The notes: generated by a model not told the origin, from the letters alone. A stretch of DNA of 64,000 nucleotides from Thiolapillus brandeum (GCF_000828615.1 NZ_AP012273.1:2666001-2730000); one strand, 5' to 3'; counted from the first letter of the stretch, positions 34,093 through 45,320 are shown. Program-made: numbers and translations.

Positions 34093-36125
34093 TGTTCTAT
34101 CCCCGAGTGACGCAACAGCGCCTGTATGCTGGGTTCACGCCCACGGAAAGCCACGAAAAGTTCCATGGCATCCGCACTACCGCCTTTTTCCAGTATGTTG
34201 CGGCGAAAAGCCCTGCCGATCTCGTCATTGAAAACCCCTTCTTCCTCAAACAGGGAGAAGGCATCTGCAGACAGCACCTCTGCCCATTTGTAACTATAGT
34301 ATCCTGCCGCATAGCCGCCGCCAAAGATATGCGAGAAACCATGGGCAAAGCGATTCCAGTCGGGCGGGGTCACCACGGAAACCTCATCACGCACTTCCTG
34401 AAGAATCTCGTAGATGCGCCCCCCTGTTTCAGGTTGATAGTCCATGTGGATACGAAAATCGAACAGGGAAAACTCCAACTGACGCAGCAACTGCATGGCG
34501 GACTGGAAGTTACGCGCCGCCAGCATGCGATCATACAGTTCATCCGGCAGGGGTTCACCGGTTTCATGGTGACCGGAGATCAGGGACAGGGCCTGCTTGT
34601 CCCAGCACCAGTTCTCCATGAACTGGGAAGGCAGCTCCACAGCATCCCAGGCCACGCCGGAAATTCCGGATATGGAAGGATAATCCACCTGGGTCAGCAT
34701 GTGGTGCAGGCCATGACCAAATTCATGGAACAGGGTCTGCACCTCGTCATGAGTCAACAGGGCCGGTTTACCGCCCACTGGCGGCGTGAAATTACAGGTC
34801 ATGAAGGCTACGGGTATCTGCTCCCGGTTACGGGTTTTCATGCGCGATATGGCATCAGCCATCCAGGCGCCGCCACGTTTGTTGGGACGGGCATAGAGAT
34901 CAAAATAGAATTCCCCCAGCAGGCCGCCATCCTGGTCATGAATTTCATAGAAACGCACATCAGGATGCCAGGTATCCACCTGCTTGCCGCTTTCCCGTAT
35001 CGACACGCCGAACACCCGGCCAATGACCTCGAACATTCCCGGAATGACGCGGGTCTGGGGAAACCAGGGCTTTAGTTCTTCCTGGCTGATGCTATAGCGC
35101 TGCTGTCTCAGCTTTTCGCTGTAGTAGGCCATGTCCCATGCTTCCAGAGTATCCACACCATGATGTTCACGGGCATAGGCATGTAACTCCTCCAGCTCCC
35201 TTTCTCCCTGTTTTCGCGCACGCTTGGCAAGATCATGAAGAAAACTCATGACCTCCCGGGTGGAACGCGCCATCTTGGTAGCCAGGGACAACTCGGCATA
35301 GTTGGCATAACCCAGAAGCCCTGCCATCTCGTGACGCAGGGCCAGTATTTCTTCCATTACCTCGCTATTGTCGAAGCGCCCGGCATCCGGCCCCTGATCC
35401 GATGCCCGGGTAGCATAGGCTTCGTACACTTCACGGCGCAATTCACGATTGTCCGCATAAGTGATCACCGGCATATAGGAAGGATATTCCAGTGTCAGCA
35501 GCCAACCTTCCCTGCCCCGCTCCTGTGCCGTTTGCCGGGCAAGATCCATGGCCGATACCGGAAGACCGGACAACTGGCTTGCATCACTGATCGATTTGCT
35601 CCAGGCATTGGTGGCATCGAGAAGGTTCTCCTCGAATCGCGCACTGACTTCTGACAGACGGCTGGCAATCTCACCGAATCGTTGTTTCTGATCTACCGGA
35701 AGATCCACCCCCGAAAGGCGAAAGTCCCGCAGGGTGTTCTCCAACAGCTTGCGTTGCGCATCATCCAGATCCTTTGGGTTGTCCGCCACGGCCTGGTAAG
35801 CCTCAAACAGGGCCTGATTCTGCCCCATCTCCGTGGCATAGTCGGAAAGTTTGGGCAGGCAGGCGTTGTAGGCATCACGCAACTCAGAGGAATTGAGCAC
35901 CGCGTTGAGATGGGAAACCGGCGCCCAGGCCCGCGACAGGCGATCTTCCATTTCCTCCATGGGCTCAACGAAGTTGTACCAGTCCGGTTGTCCGATGGTA
36001 TCGAGCAGTGTCTTCACCCGCTCACGGTTATCCTTGAGCAGAAAATCGACTGCCGGTTCCACATGGGAAGGATGGATTTTGGAAAAGCGTGGCAGAGCAT
36101 CAAAATCAAGAAGCGGGTTGGACAT
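34089..36125 (-). CDS. prlC: Oligopeptidase A (M3 family)
   Basis: The 678-aa zinc peptidase matches PrlC/OpdA (E. coli 680 aa), which degrades cytosolic oligopeptides and signal-peptide fragments. The zinc motif HEFGH is at 467-471 within VQTLFHEFGHGLHHMLTQ, and SGVAWDAVELPSQFMENW is the family substrate block. No signal peptide. It leads a two-gene operon with the UPF0149 gene. Confidence 0.95.
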   Translation of the reverse strand: MSNPLLDFDALPRFSKIHPSHVEPAVDFLLKDNRERVKTLLDTIGQPDWYNFVEPMEEMEDRLSRAWAPVSHLNAVLNSSELRDAYNACLPKLSDYATEMGQNQALFEAYQAVADNPKDLDDAQRKLLENTLRDFRLSGVDLPVDQKQRFGEIASRLSEVSARFEENLLDATNAWSKSISDASQLSGLPVSAMDLARQTAQERGREGWLLTLEYPSYMPVITYADNRELRREVYEAYATRASDQGPDAGRFDNSEVMEEILALRHEMAGLLGYANYAELSLATKMARSTREVMSFLHDLAKRARKQGERELEELHAYAREHHGVDTLEAWDMAYYSEKLRQQRYSISQEELKPWFPQTRVIPGMFEVIGRVFGVSIRESGKQVDTWHPDVRFYEIHDQDGGLLGEFYFDLYARPNKRGGAWMADAISRMKTRNREQIPVAFMTCNFTPPVGGKPALLTHDEVQTLFHEFGHGLHHMLTQVDYPSISGISGVAWDAVELPSQFMENWCWDKQALSLISGHHETGEPLPDELYDRMLAARNFQSAMQLLRQLEFSLFDFRIHMDYQPETGGRIYEILQEVRDEVSVVTPPDWNRFAHGFSHIFGGGYAAGYYSYKWAEVLSADAFSLFEEEGVFNDEIGRAFRRNILEKGGSADAMELFVAFRGREPSIQALLRHSGIEQ

Positions 36126-36349
36126 GTCTTACCTGCGGAACGGACCGTAAAAAGATAAGACGAAATATACCCCATCCGTCCCTATTTCAGCGCAGAAAAT
36201 TACCCGGCAAATCCAGGTGCTGTGGCTTTGAAACACCGAAAAGAACCCCAACACCAAGGCTCCTCACAGGAACGACCACCAGGGAAGGTGGAAGTGCCGA
36301 TCACGCAGGGAGCAGTTATCGGCCCGTTCACCTGACAGACATACCAAAA

Positions 36350-36378
36350 AAAAGCGCGCCATGGATTGGCGCGCTTTT
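36350..36378 (-). terminator. Rho-independent terminator of the lipoprotein operon
   Basis: Stem AAAAGCGCGCC / GGCGCGCTTTT lies 23 bp after the stop at 36401 and can act on both strands. Confidence 0.85.
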
Positions 36379-36400
36379 CTCAGGCACAAAGACGTCTAAA

Positions 36401-38128
36401 TCATTTCAATTCAGCCGTACTCTCGAAAGTCATGCCGGCATCGGTGCCCAAGATACGGAATTCCCCGTACTTGTAAACGGCCGCAGCAGTCTCCAGGGAC
36501 TGGTAGGCTGACTTGAGTTCTTCTGCATCATCACCCTGCATGGACTGCATCATGTTCTTCAGGCCAGGCGCTACAGCCTTGAACAGCTTGTCAGGGTTAT
36601 AGCTGAGGGCCATCATGGGAGGAATCTCCGCCACCGGGGCCGCCAACAGCTTGTCGATGCCTGCGGGCGCCTTATCACCCACTTTCAGCGCCAGGACTTC
36701 GCCCTTGATGGCGGCAAAGGTTGGCGGCGCCATGGGAGCCATGGTTTCCACAGGAAGTTTCACGGGAGAGCCATCCACAGGAACATCAATCTGCGCAAAC
36801 TGGGGGTTCAGCATACCCAGCATGCCGAACATGCCCTTGGGATCAACGGAAGCAACCAGCAGCTGCGCATCCACGGCCTTGGGAGACATGCTCTGGGGAT
36901 CGATTTCCAGATTGTTGACGGCAATATCAAATCCCTTGATGCCGGCGAACATGGGGTTGAGCATCATATCCATGCCCTGCATGGTCTGGGTCAGTGCGTC
37001 CTTGTCCACAATCTCGCAGTCCTTGCCGTTCTCGATGAAGCTGCGCATCATGGCTTTGACTCCATCACGCACCTGGGGCAGATCCAGACCCATGCCAAAA
37101 CTGAACATGGCGTTGGAATCCATACCGATACCAGGCACTGGCGCCGCCATTTTCTTCAACCAGGCGGCCACGCCAGGAGAGGTTTCAACCGTACCCTTGA
37201 TGGTGTATTTGTTGTTGGTGGCTTCGGTGAAACCAAAGCTGATGAGAGGAACGGATTGTACCGTCGTCTTGACAAAGCTGCGGCAGGCCGGAGACATGTC
37301 CTTGGGGCTGGTGCCTATGGCCTGGAGAACCTGGGCATTGATGCCTTCGGATTCTCCCAGGGACATTTCCGCCAGGCGCACCAGATCGATATAGCCATCG
37401 CCATATCCCAGGAAGTGGCGTTTCTCGACAAAAGTACGGTAGCTGCCCGTATCCTTCAGGGATTTCTCCGGATGGGCCTGACCGAAGGCCAGAGGCAGGA
37501 GTTCCTTTTCAGACTTGGCAGGCAGCATGGCAAGAACCAGCCACTTCTTGTTCATGCCCAGAACCACCACGAAATCATCCAAGGCAAACCGGCGGTAGCT
37601 CATGTCGCCACTGGTCAGCTTTTCCGCCTTGGTTCCGCTCTTTTCCTCGATGCGGGAAAACAACGCCTCCACTTTGGCGGAATCCTCGATCTCCGCCCAT
37701 GCTACGGGCAGAATACCCAGACCATAGACCAGGCTCCGACCGTTGATGGGGATACCCATGGATTTGAAACCCTCGGCATTCATTTTACCTTCAAATTCCG
37801 AAAGTATTGCATCCAGCAGCTTCTGCGCTTTTTCATTGGCGCCATCTTCCTTCATGGCTTCCGCCAGCATTTTGCGTACATTGCCGTTGTCGAGATCGGC
37901 AGCCGCTGCCTTGATCATTTTTTCACTGAGACCTTCAGGCATGCGTCGACTGCTGACCATCACATAGGGAGAGTCCGCCGGAACCAGTTCCAGCAATGAA
38001 AACTCCTGGGCGGCTTCCAAAGCAGCTTTCTGCTCCTGTTTGTTGTCACTATCGCTGCACGCCGCCAGACCAACGATCATCAGACCAGCCACCAGGCTGC
38101 GGCTCAATTTTCCTTTGTTCAATTTCAT
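36401..38128 (-). CDS. Large predicted lipoprotein, 575 aa
   Basis: The signal peptide ends at a lipobox (MIVGLAAC), so the mature protein starts with Cys and is lipid-anchored. The body has a pattern of repeated alpha/beta units rich in DSN, MFGML and aliphatic residues, without recognised catalytic motifs. The family is not known to me. Its start lies 7 bp after the aroE stop on the same strand, so it is probably the second gene of that operon. Confidence 0.75.
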   Translation of the reverse strand: MKLNKGKLSRSLVAGLMIVGLAACSDSDNKQEQKAALEAAQEFSLLELVPADSPYVMVSSRRMPEGLSEKMIKAAAADLDNGNVRKMLAEAMKEDGANEKAQKLLDAILSEFEGKMNAEGFKSMGIPINGRSLVYGLGILPVAWAEIEDSAKVEALFSRIEEKSGTKAEKLTSGDMSYRRFALDDFVVVLGMNKKWLVLAMLPAKSEKELLPLAFGQAHPEKSLKDTGSYRTFVEKRHFLGYGDGYIDLVRLAEMSLGESEGINAQVLQAIGTSPKDMSPACRSFVKTTVQSVPLISFGFTEATNNKYTIKGTVETSPGVAAWLKKMAAPVPGIGMDSNAMFSFGMGLDLPQVRDGVKAMMRSFIENGKDCEIVDKDALTQTMQGMDMMLNPMFAGIKGFDIAVNNLEIDPQSMSPKAVDAQLLVASVDPKGMFGMLGMLNPQFAQIDVPVDGSPVKLPVETMAPMAPPTFAAIKGEVLALKVGDKAPAGIDKLLAAPVAEIPPMMALSYNPDKLFKAVAPGLKNMMQSMQGDDAEELKSAYQSLETAAAVYKYGEFRILGTDAGMTFESTAELK

Positions 38129-38135
38129 GCTGTAT

Positions 38136-38951
38136 TCAACTCCTCAATTCCTTAATGACAATATCCGTGTCCGGGCGAACCCCCCGCCACAGAAAAAACG
38201 ATTCGGCAGCCTGCTCAACCAACATTCCCAGGCCGTCCACGGCATGCGCCGCGCCATGTTCCTGCGCCCACGACACAAAAGCTGTAGGTTCAGCAGCATA
38301 CATCATATCGTACGCCCAGGCACCCTTGCCGAAACAGATTCGCGGAATGCGGGGAACCTCGCCCGCCAGACCCGCGGCAGTGCCATTGATAATCAGGTCG
38401 AATTGTTCGTCATGCAGGTCGTTCAACCCGCAACCCGCCACCACACCAAAACCCTGAAGCTGATCCGCCAGATCCCGGGCGCGCTCTGCGGTTCTGTTGG
38501 CAATAACCAGTATGCGCGGATTTTGTTCGAGCAATGGCCGGGCCACACCTTTGGAAGCGCCCCCGGCTCCCAGCAGTAACACTCGTTTCCCGCTGATATC
38601 CAACCCCTGATTCTGCTGCAGATCCCTCACCAACCCCAGGCCATCGGTGTTGTCCCCACGAACACGGCCATCATCCAGGGCGGTCAGTGTATTGACCGCG
38701 CCAGCCGTATGCGCCTCAGCGCCCAATTCATCCGCCAACCGCCAGGCCTGCTCCTTGAAAGGCACAGTGACGTTCATACCCCGGCCGCCGGAGCCGAAGA
38801 AATCCTGTACATCCGCTGCAAAATGCTCCAGATCTCCAAGGAGCTTTCCATACTCCAGATCCTGATTCGTCAGCTCAGCAAAGCGACGGTGAATATACGG
38901 AGATTTGCTATGTTCGATGGGATTGCCAATAACGGCATACTGGTCGGCCAT
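38136..38951 (-). CDS. aroE: Shikimate dehydrogenase
   Basis: The 271-aa enzyme reduces 3-dehydroshikimate with NADPH. Visible: YAVIGNPIEHSKSPYIH (substrate site), GRGMNVTVPFKEQA (with the catalytic Lys), GDNTDGLGLVRDL (Asn-Thr-Asp) and VLLLGAGGASKGVARPL (Rossmann fold). ATG 38951 matches the family start. Diverges from the PiT gene across a 309-bp region. Confidence 0.95.
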   Translation of the reverse strand: MADQYAVIGNPIEHSKSPYIHRRFAELTNQDLEYGKLLGDLEHFAADVQDFFGSGGRGMNVTVPFKEQAWRLADELGAEAHTAGAVNTLTALDDGRVRGDNTDGLGLVRDLQQNQGLDISGKRVLLLGAGGASKGVARPLLEQNPRILVIANRTAERARDLADQLQGFGVVAGCGLNDLHDEQFDLIINGTAAGLAGEVPRIPRICFGKGAWAYDMMYAAEPTAFVSWAQEHGAAHAVDGLGMLVEQAAESFFLWRGVRPDTDIVIKELRS

Positions 38952-39260
38952 ATCTTCCTGCCCATTACCGGAAACCTGCGACTATACGCAAATCCGGCGC
39001 AGCGTAAAAGCATCGCAAAGCAACCATCACAGTCATAAATAATCCTGCTGCATGCCCTATGAAGTTTGAATACCGGAACAGGCGCAAACTACTTCAGCCC
39101 CAGCCGCGCATCTAGGGTAGAATTCCTCACCTGAAACAGGATTTCCGCGTCCGGGGGGATGCGGGATTTCATTGGCAGTAGCCGGCACACCACGGCCGCC
39201 CTCTCGAAACACGGGCATTGTTGCTCAAGGCCGACGTACCGGAATCAAGGGGACATCATC
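38952..39260. other. Divergent promoter region between aroE and the PiT gene
   Basis: No gene and no recognisable Pho box are seen in these 309 bp. The frame open from 39159 into the transporter lacks a ribosome binding site. Confidence 0.4.
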
Positions 39261-40826
39261 ATGGAACTCAAAAATATCAACCAGATCGAATCGGCGGCAC
39301 AGTCCGGGCGTCCGGAATTGTTCCGACTGGGCATTGGCCTGATGTTCATCATCCTGATCATGATGTACACGGGTTATGAATTTACCGAGATTCACAATGG
39401 GTTGATGCTGATAGCTGCCGCCATGATTGGCGGCTACATGGCCTTGAACATTGGCGCCAACGACGTGGCCAACAACGTGGGGCCGGCAGTAGGTTCCCGT
39501 GCCGTTACCATGACCGGCGCTATCCTCATCGCAGCGATTTTCGAAGCTGCGGGCGCCCTTGTGGCCGGTGGTGACGTGGTAAGCACCATCAAAAAGGGTA
39601 TCATCGATCCGGCCCTGATCAATGATACCGATGTATTCATCTGGATCATGATGGCCGCCCTGCTGGCCGGCGCCATTTGGTTGAACATCGCCACTGCCCT
39701 GGGGGCACCGGTCTCCACTACCCATTCCATTGTCGGTGGTGTTCTCGGTGCAGGCATTGCCGCTGGCGGACTGGGCATTGCCAACTGGCCCAAAATGGGT
39801 GCCATTGCTGCCAGCTGGGTGATCTCACCAATACTGGGAGGCATAATCGCTGCTGCTTTTCTCTACCTGATCAAACGCAGCATCACCTACCGCAGCGACA
39901 TGATCGCCGCCTCCAAACGCATGGTGCCCATCTTCATCGGCGCCATGGCCTGGGCATTCAGCACCTACCTGGTGATCAAGGGTCTGAAAAAAATCTGGAA
40001 AACTGACTTCTTCACCGCTCTGGGTGTCGGTCTGATCGTGGCCATTGCCATCTTCATCATCGTGAAACCACTGATTGCCAGTAAGGCAAACCGGCTGGCC
40101 AATGAAAAAAGCAGCGTCAACAAACTGTTTACCATCCCCCTGATCTTCGCCGCTGCCCTGCTGAGCTTTGCTCACGGAGCCAATGACGTGGCCAATGCCG
40201 TCGGTCCTCTGGCGGCCATCAACGACGCCATTCTCCATGGCGGTATCGCCAAGAAAGCCGCCATTCCCCTGTGGGTGATGACGGTGGGCGCCATCGGGAT
40301 TGCCATCGGCCTGGCCCTGTACGGCCCCAAGCTGATACGCACCGTGGGCTCGGAAATCACTGAGCTCGACCAGATGCGCGCCTTCTCCATCGCCATGGCC
40401 GCCTCCATCACTGTCATCATCGCCACCCAGCTGGGCCTGCCTGTCAGTTCCACGCATATTGCCGTAGGCGCCGTGTTTGGCGTGGGCTTTCTCAGGGAGT
40501 TCATCAAGGCCTCCTATGCACGCATGATAGAAGAAATAAAAGAGCATCACGCAGGGAAGGATCACGAGGTCATCGAAGCTTTCCTCAATGAATTCCGCAG
40601 GGCTTCCGTATATGACAAGGGCCTGATGCTGGCGGAACTGAAGAAACACAAGACCGAAGCAGAATTGACCAAGAAGGAACGCAAGGGTCTGAAGAAAATC
40701 TATCACAAGGAATTGGTAAAACGTTCCGCCCTTATGAAGATTGCAGCCGCCTGGGTCATCACGGTTCCCGCATCCGGCCTCATGGCCGCCATGCTGTACT
40801 ACACCATACGGGGCATGATGCTCTGA
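39261..40826 (+). CDS. PiT-family inorganic phosphate transporter
   Basis: The 521-aa membrane protein has about ten helices and the duplicated PiT signature GANDVANNVGPAVG and GANDVANAVGPLAA. It should be a low-affinity phosphate (or sulfate-like anion) permease driven by the proton or metal-phosphate gradient. A charged cytosolic loop (about 425-500, rich in KKHKTEAELTKKERKG) is longer than in E. coli PitA. ATG 39261 is preceded by AAGGGGAC. It opens the phosphate-related half of the window. Confidence 0.9.
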   Translation: MELKNINQIESAAQSGRPELFRLGIGLMFIILIMMYTGYEFTEIHNGLMLIAAAMIGGYMALNIGANDVANNVGPAVGSRAVTMTGAILIAAIFEAAGALVAGGDVVSTIKKGIIDPALINDTDVFIWIMMAALLAGAIWLNIATALGAPVSTTHSIVGGVLGAGIAAGGLGIANWPKMGAIAASWVISPILGGIIAAAFLYLIKRSITYRSDMIAASKRMVPIFIGAMAWAFSTYLVIKGLKKIWKTDFFTALGVGLIVAIAIFIIVKPLIASKANRLANEKSSVNKLFTIPLIFAAALLSFAHGANDVANAVGPLAAINDAILHGGIAKKAAIPLWVMTVGAIGIAIGLALYGPKLIRTVGSEITELDQMRAFSIAMAASITVIIATQLGLPVSSTHIAVGAVFGVGFLREFIKASYARMIEEIKEHHAGKDHEVIEAFLNEFRRASVYDKGLMLAELKKHKTEAELTKKERKGLKKIYHKELVKRSALMKIAAAWVITVPASGLMAAMLYYTIRGMML

Positions 40827-40937
40827 CTCTCACCGGGCGCATGGAAGCGCCTGACCCCTGTTCACCCTACGTAAGGTGTACTTAAGAATCAGCTCATAGA
40901 ATGGCTCTTTGGCCACTTCTGTAAGCATGATTCCGAT

Positions 40938-42884
40938 ATGCACACTACATCATCGCGCTCTTCCACCAGCCGATTCCGCCTGGTGGCGTACCTGTTCCTG
41001 ACAGCTCTGCTGTACTTCAGCCTGACCCGCATATTTCTTGCCACCTGGTTTTATGAAGACACCAGCGCTGGCCTGGCCGACCTGCTCCAGATCATGCTGA
41101 GGGGCTGGACTTATGATCTCGTATTCTATGCTTATCTGGCCCTGCTGCCCGCTGCCTACCTGCTCCTGGCACCGGAAAAATGGTGGCGCAGCCGCTGGAA
41201 TGCTCTGCTGGTGCACAGCATGGTGTTCATCAGTATCTACGGCCTGGGATTCATTGCCGTGGCCGAAGTGCTGTTCTGGGATGAGTTTTCCGTACGCTTC
41301 AATTTCATTGCCGTGGACTACCTGGTTTACCGCCGGGAGGTCACAGACAATATCGCCGAATCCTATCCCCTGCCTTTGCTTCTGGGGGGCATCCTGGTAG
41401 TCAGCATCCTGGTATACGCCGCGCTGCGACCTTTCATAAGAAGCACCCTTCAGGCCCGCGAGCCTCTGCCACGCCGGGCCATCATATTTTCCATCTGGGC
41501 TTTGGTGGCTGCCTGTGGATTCCTGCTGCTCGACCAGGATTTGCGCCGGTTCTCCGGCAACAGCTACCAGAACGAGCTGGCCGGCAATGGTCCCTACCAG
41601 TTTTTCGCTGCTTTCAGGAACAACGAACTGGATTACCCGCAGTTCTACGCCACCATCGACAATGAACAGGCCTCCGGGTTGCTCAAGGAAGAGATAAAAG
41701 AAGACAGCAGCCGTTTCAGCAAAGAGGGACTGTTCCAGATCCGACGCCACATCGACAATCCCGGCCAGGAACGGTCACTCAACATCATGCTGATCACGGT
41801 GGAGAGCCTCAGCGCCCGCTATCTGGGGGTGTTCGGTCACAGGAAACATTACACCCCCAACCTGGACAAGCTGTCCCGGGAGTCCATGTTCTTTACCAAC
41901 TTCTACGCCACCGGCACCCGCACCACCCGTGGCCTGGAAGCCATCACCTTGTCCATTCCCCCCACTCCGGGACGATCCATTGTCAAACGCCTGGGGCATG
42001 AATCGAACCTGTGGTCCCTGGGAAACATATTGAAAGAAAAGGGATACGACGTACGCTTTCTTTATGGCGGCAGAGGCTATTTCGACAATATGAGCGCCTT
42101 CTTCTCCGGCAATGGCTACCAGGTCATCGACCAGTCCAGCGTTCCTGACGAGGACATGACCTTTACCAATGCCTGGGGCATGTCCGACGAAGACCTTTAC
42201 CGCCAGGCCATGAAATCCGCCGATGCCTCCTGGGCCGCAGGCAAGCCCTTTCTGCAACAGATCATGACCACTTCCAATCACCGTCCCTATACCTATCCGG
42301 ACAACCGGGTGGACATTCCCTCCGGCAGCGGACGCGGCGGTGCCGTCAAGTACACTGACTGGGCCATCGGCGATTTTCTCGCCCAGGCCAAAAACAAACC
42401 CTGGTTCAAGGATACCCTGTTCGTCATCGTTGCGGATCACTGCGCCAGCAGTGCCGGCAAGGTGGATCTACCAGTGAAAAAATATCATATCCCTCTGTTC
42501 ATCTATGCGCCTGAGCACGTCAAACCCGTCAGGATCGACAAAATGGCCAGCCAGATCGACCTGGCCCCCACCCTGTTGGCCCTGCTGAACATGGATTATG
42601 AATCAGCCTTCTTTGGCAGAAATATCCTTACCACTCCCAAAGGGAAGCAACGAGCCCTTATTGGCAATTATCAGAAACTGGGACTCTATGAACCAGGACG
42701 CCTGTCCATACTGGCACCCAGGAAGGAAATCATCCTGCAGAAGCACCCTGAATCCGACAACCCCCAGGTCTTTGTACTGGATCGCCCTGACGACTTCAGC
42801 AAGAGAAACATTGCTTATTACCAGGGTGCCAGCTATATCTACAAGCATGGGCTGAATGCCTGGAAGCAAACCCGCACCCCCTGA
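40938..42884 (+). CDS. LTA synthase / sulfatase-family phosphoglycerol transferase-like membrane protein
   Basis: The 648-aa protein has five N-terminal TM helices (about 15-210) and a large extracytoplasmic sulfatase-fold domain (250-640). Catalytic features: LMITVESLSARYLG, nucleophile Thr in TGTRTTRGLEA, and VIVADHCASS (metal His/Asp). In Gram-negatives such enzymes add phosphoglycerol or phosphoethanolamine to glycans (MdoB, OpgB type). Starts at ATG 40938, 112 bp after the PiT gene. Substrate unknown. Confidence 0.9.
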   Translation: MHTTSSRSSTSRFRLVAYLFLTALLYFSLTRIFLATWFYEDTSAGLADLLQIMLRGWTYDLVFYAYLALLPAAYLLLAPEKWWRSRWNALLVHSMVFISIYGLGFIAVAEVLFWDEFSVRFNFIAVDYLVYRREVTDNIAESYPLPLLLGGILVVSILVYAALRPFIRSTLQAREPLPRRAIIFSIWALVAACGFLLLDQDLRRFSGNSYQNELAGNGPYQFFAAFRNNELDYPQFYATIDNEQASGLLKEEIKEDSSRFSKEGLFQIRRHIDNPGQERSLNIMLITVESLSARYLGVFGHRKHYTPNLDKLSRESMFFTNFYATGTRTTRGLEAITLSIPPTPGRSIVKRLGHESNLWSLGNILKEKGYDVRFLYGGRGYFDNMSAFFSGNGYQVIDQSSVPDEDMTFTNAWGMSDEDLYRQAMKSADASWAAGKPFLQQIMTTSNHRPYTYPDNRVDIPSGSGRGGAVKYTDWAIGDFLAQAKNKPWFKDTLFVIVADHCASSAGKVDLPVKKYHIPLFIYAPEHVKPVRIDKMASQIDLAPTLLALLNMDYESAFFGRNILTTPKGKQRALIGNYQKLGLYEPGRLSILAPRKEIILQKHPESDNPQVFVLDRPDDFSKRNIAYYQGASYIYKHGLNAWKQTRTP

Positions 42885-42968
42885 TCTTCCGCCCGTAGCA
42901 ATCGGCTTCCGGGAATCACCGTACATCCTGAATAACCCAGGCATTCCAGCAGTAAAGCAAGTGTCAAT

Positions 42969-42998
42969 AAAAAAGCCCCGCCGAAGCGGGGCTTTTTT
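42969..42998. terminator. Bidirectional rho-independent terminator
   Basis: Stem AAAAAAGCCCCGC / GCGGGGCTTTTTT with CGAA loop between convergent genes (LTA-synthase-like and hppA). Confidence 0.9.
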
Positions 42999-43020
42999 GG
43001 GTCATGCAGACCGGGTTGTA

Positions 43021-45057
43021 TCAACCTACCATCAAAGGCACCAACATAAGAGCTACGATGTTGATGATCTTGATCAGGGGGTTGATGGCAGGGCCCGCAG
43101 TATCTTTGTACGGGTCGCCTACGGTGTCACCGGTAACCGCCGCCTTGTGAGCGTCGGAACCCTTGCCGCCAAAGTTGCCATCCTCGATATATTTCTTGGC
43201 GTTGTCCCAGGCACCACCACCCGTGGTCATGGAAATGGCCACGAACAGACCGGTTACGATGGTGCCGAGCAGCACGCCACCCAGAGCCTTGGGGCCCAGC
43301 AGCAGGCCGACCAGAACAGGAACCAGGATAGGCAGCAGAGAGGGAATCACCATCTCCTTGATGGCCGCCTTGGTCAGCATGTCCACTGCACGGGAGTAAT
43401 CCGGCTTCTGGCTATGATCCATGATACCGGGCATTTCCTTGAACTGACGACGCACTTCGTTGACGATGCCGCCAGCGGCGCGACCTACGGCTTCCATGGC
43501 CATGGAACCGAACAGGTAGGGCACCAAACCACCGATGAACAGGCCGATGATGACCATGTGATCGGACAGGTCGAAAGTCAGCCCCTTCATCCCCGCGGAT
43601 TCCAGAGTGTGGGTATAGTCGGCAAACAGAACCAGTGCCGCCAAACCGGCAGAGCCAATGGCATAGCCCTTGGTGACCGCCTTGGTGGTGTTGCCTACGG
43701 CATCCAGAGGATCGGTGATGTTGCGGATTTTTTCATCCAGCTCGGCCATCTCGGCGATACCACCGGCGTTGTCGGTGATGGGACCGTAGGCATCCAGAGC
43801 CACGATAATGCCGGTCATGGAAAGCATTGAGGTGGCAGCAATGGCGATGCCGTACAGGCCACCCAGATCGTAAGCTCCCCAGATGGCGGCGCAGATGGAA
43901 ATAACCGGTGCCGCAGTGGACTTCATGGAGACCCCCAGACCGGCAATGACATTGGTGCCATCACCCGTGGTGGAAGCCTCGGCAATATGACGAACCGGGC
44001 TGAACTCTGTGGCAGTGTAGTATTCCGTGATGATCACCATCAAAGCCGTGAGTACCAGACCAATCAGTGCCGCCAGGTACAGGCTCATGGCGCTTACCTG
44101 AACACCACCTACAGTAGCACCTTCCGGGAACATCATGGTGGTTACCGGATAAAAGGCAATGGCGGAGATGGCGCCAGCCACACCCAAACCCCGATACAGG
44201 GCGTTCATGATCTTGCCACCCTCACGAGCCTTGACGAAGAAGGTGCCGACCACAGAAGCAATAATGGAAATACCACCCAGGATCAGGGGATAAAGTACCG
44301 CGTTATAGCCCGCGCCCTGCACCATCAGTCCACCCAGGAGCATGGTGGCCACGACAGTTACCGCATAGGTTTCGAACAGGTCAGCCGCCATGCCTGCGCA
44401 GTCGCCCACATTGTCGCCCACGTTGTCGGCAATAACGGCAGGGTTGCGGGGGTCATCCTCGGGAATGCCCGCTTCAACCTTGCCCACGATATCCGCGCCC
44501 ACATCCGCACCTTTGGTGAAGATGCCGCCGCCCAGACGGGCGAAGATGGAAATCAGAGAGCCGCCAAAAGCCAGGCCCACCAGGGGATGTACGGGATCTT
44601 CCACGCCCATCATGAGCAGAATGCCATAGAAACCGGCCACGCCCAGCAGGCCCAGGCCCACTACCAGCATGCCGGTGATGGCGCCGCCCCGGAAGGCGAT
44701 TTGCATCGCTGCATTCAGCCCGTCGTTGGCCGCTTCTGCGGTGCGCACGTTGGCGCGCACGGAGATGTTCATGCCGATGTAACCCGCCAGGCCGGAGAAG
44801 ATGGCGCCGACAGCAAAGCCCGCCGCAGTCGCCCAGCTCAAAAAGATGCCGATGAGAACGAACAACAGCACGCCCACGGCACCAATGGTGGTGTACTGAC
44901 GATTGAGGTAGGCGGAAGCTCCCGCCTGCACCGCTGCTGCAATCTCGTTCATTCGTTCGTTGCCAGTGGGCTTGGCGAGTATCCATTTCATGGACACTAC
45001 GCCGTAACCAATGGCGATCAGTGCGCAGATCAGCGCAAATATCAGGCCTGTTGTCAT
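43021..45057 (-). CDS. hppA: Membrane proton-pumping pyrophosphatase
   Basis: The 678-aa protein has about 16 helices and the H+-PPase signature [21 protein letters not shown] (in parts) with [16 protein letters not shown]. It couples pyrophosphate hydrolysis to proton export. At the residue that decides potassium need, the motif reads GNTTKA (Lys), so by family knowledge it belongs to the K+-independent class. It lies between the phosphate transporter and hemB, reading minus, and is monocistronic with a long leader containing the hairpin at 45161. Confidence 0.95.
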   Translation of the reverse strand: MTTGLIFALICALIAIGYGVVSMKWILAKPTGNERMNEIAAAVQAGASAYLNRQYTTIGAVGVLLFVLIGIFLSWATAAGFAVGAIFSGLAGYIGMNISVRANVRTAEAANDGLNAAMQIAFRGGAITGMLVVGLGLLGVAGFYGILLMMGVEDPVHPLVGLAFGGSLISIFARLGGGIFTKGADVGADIVGKVEAGIPEDDPRNPAVIADNVGDNVGDCAGMAADLFETYAVTVVATMLLGGLMVQGAGYNAVLYPLILGGISIIASVVGTFFVKAREGGKIMNALYRGLGVAGAISAIAFYPVTTMMFPEGATVGGVQVSAMSLYLAALIGLVLTALMVIITEYYTATEFSPVRHIAEASTTGDGTNVIAGLGVSMKSTAAPVISICAAIWGAYDLGGLYGIAIAATSMLSMTGIIVALDAYGPITDNAGGIAEMAELDEKIRNITDPLDAVGNTTKAVTKGYAIGSAGLAALVLFADYTHTLESAGMKGLTFDLSDHMVIIGLFIGGLVPYLFGSMAMEAVGRAAGGIVNEVRRQFKEMPGIMDHSQKPDYSRAVDMLTKAAIKEMVIPSLLPILVPVLVGLLLGPKALGGVLLGTIVTGLFVAISMTTGGGAWDNAKKYIEDGNFGGKGSDAHKAAVTGDTVGDPYKDTAGPAINPLIKIINIVALMLVPLMVG

Positions 45058-45160
45058 AGCATTCCTCTATATTATTCAGTTGATTGACAAGAGACCCGCA
45101 ACACGCCAAGACTGCGAGAACGCATTGCGGGAGGTTGACAGAGATGCTAATGAATTGATA

Positions 45161-45191
45161 CCCCTCAAGGGAAATCAAAACCATTGAGGGG
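45161..45191 (-). promoter_or_regulatory. Hairpin in the hppA leader region
   Basis: CCCCTCAA and TTGAGGGG form an 8-bp perfect inverted repeat about 104 bp upstream of the hppA start; possibly an operator or 5' leader structure. Confidence 0.35.
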
Positions 45192-45320
45192 TGAAATAAG
45201 GGGGGTCTATCTGCTCACCGGAATATTCTTATGTACTCATCGGATACGGTACTGGTCGTGACCGATGAAACAGCCCCAAAGGAGGGGCATTAAAAGTTTA
45301 TTATCAATTACTTATAAAAC

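Noticed and set aside
40860-40937. Pho box upstream of the LTA-synthase-like gene
   Set aside because: CTGTAAGCATGATTCC gives only one half-site; the second half and -10 spacing are missing.
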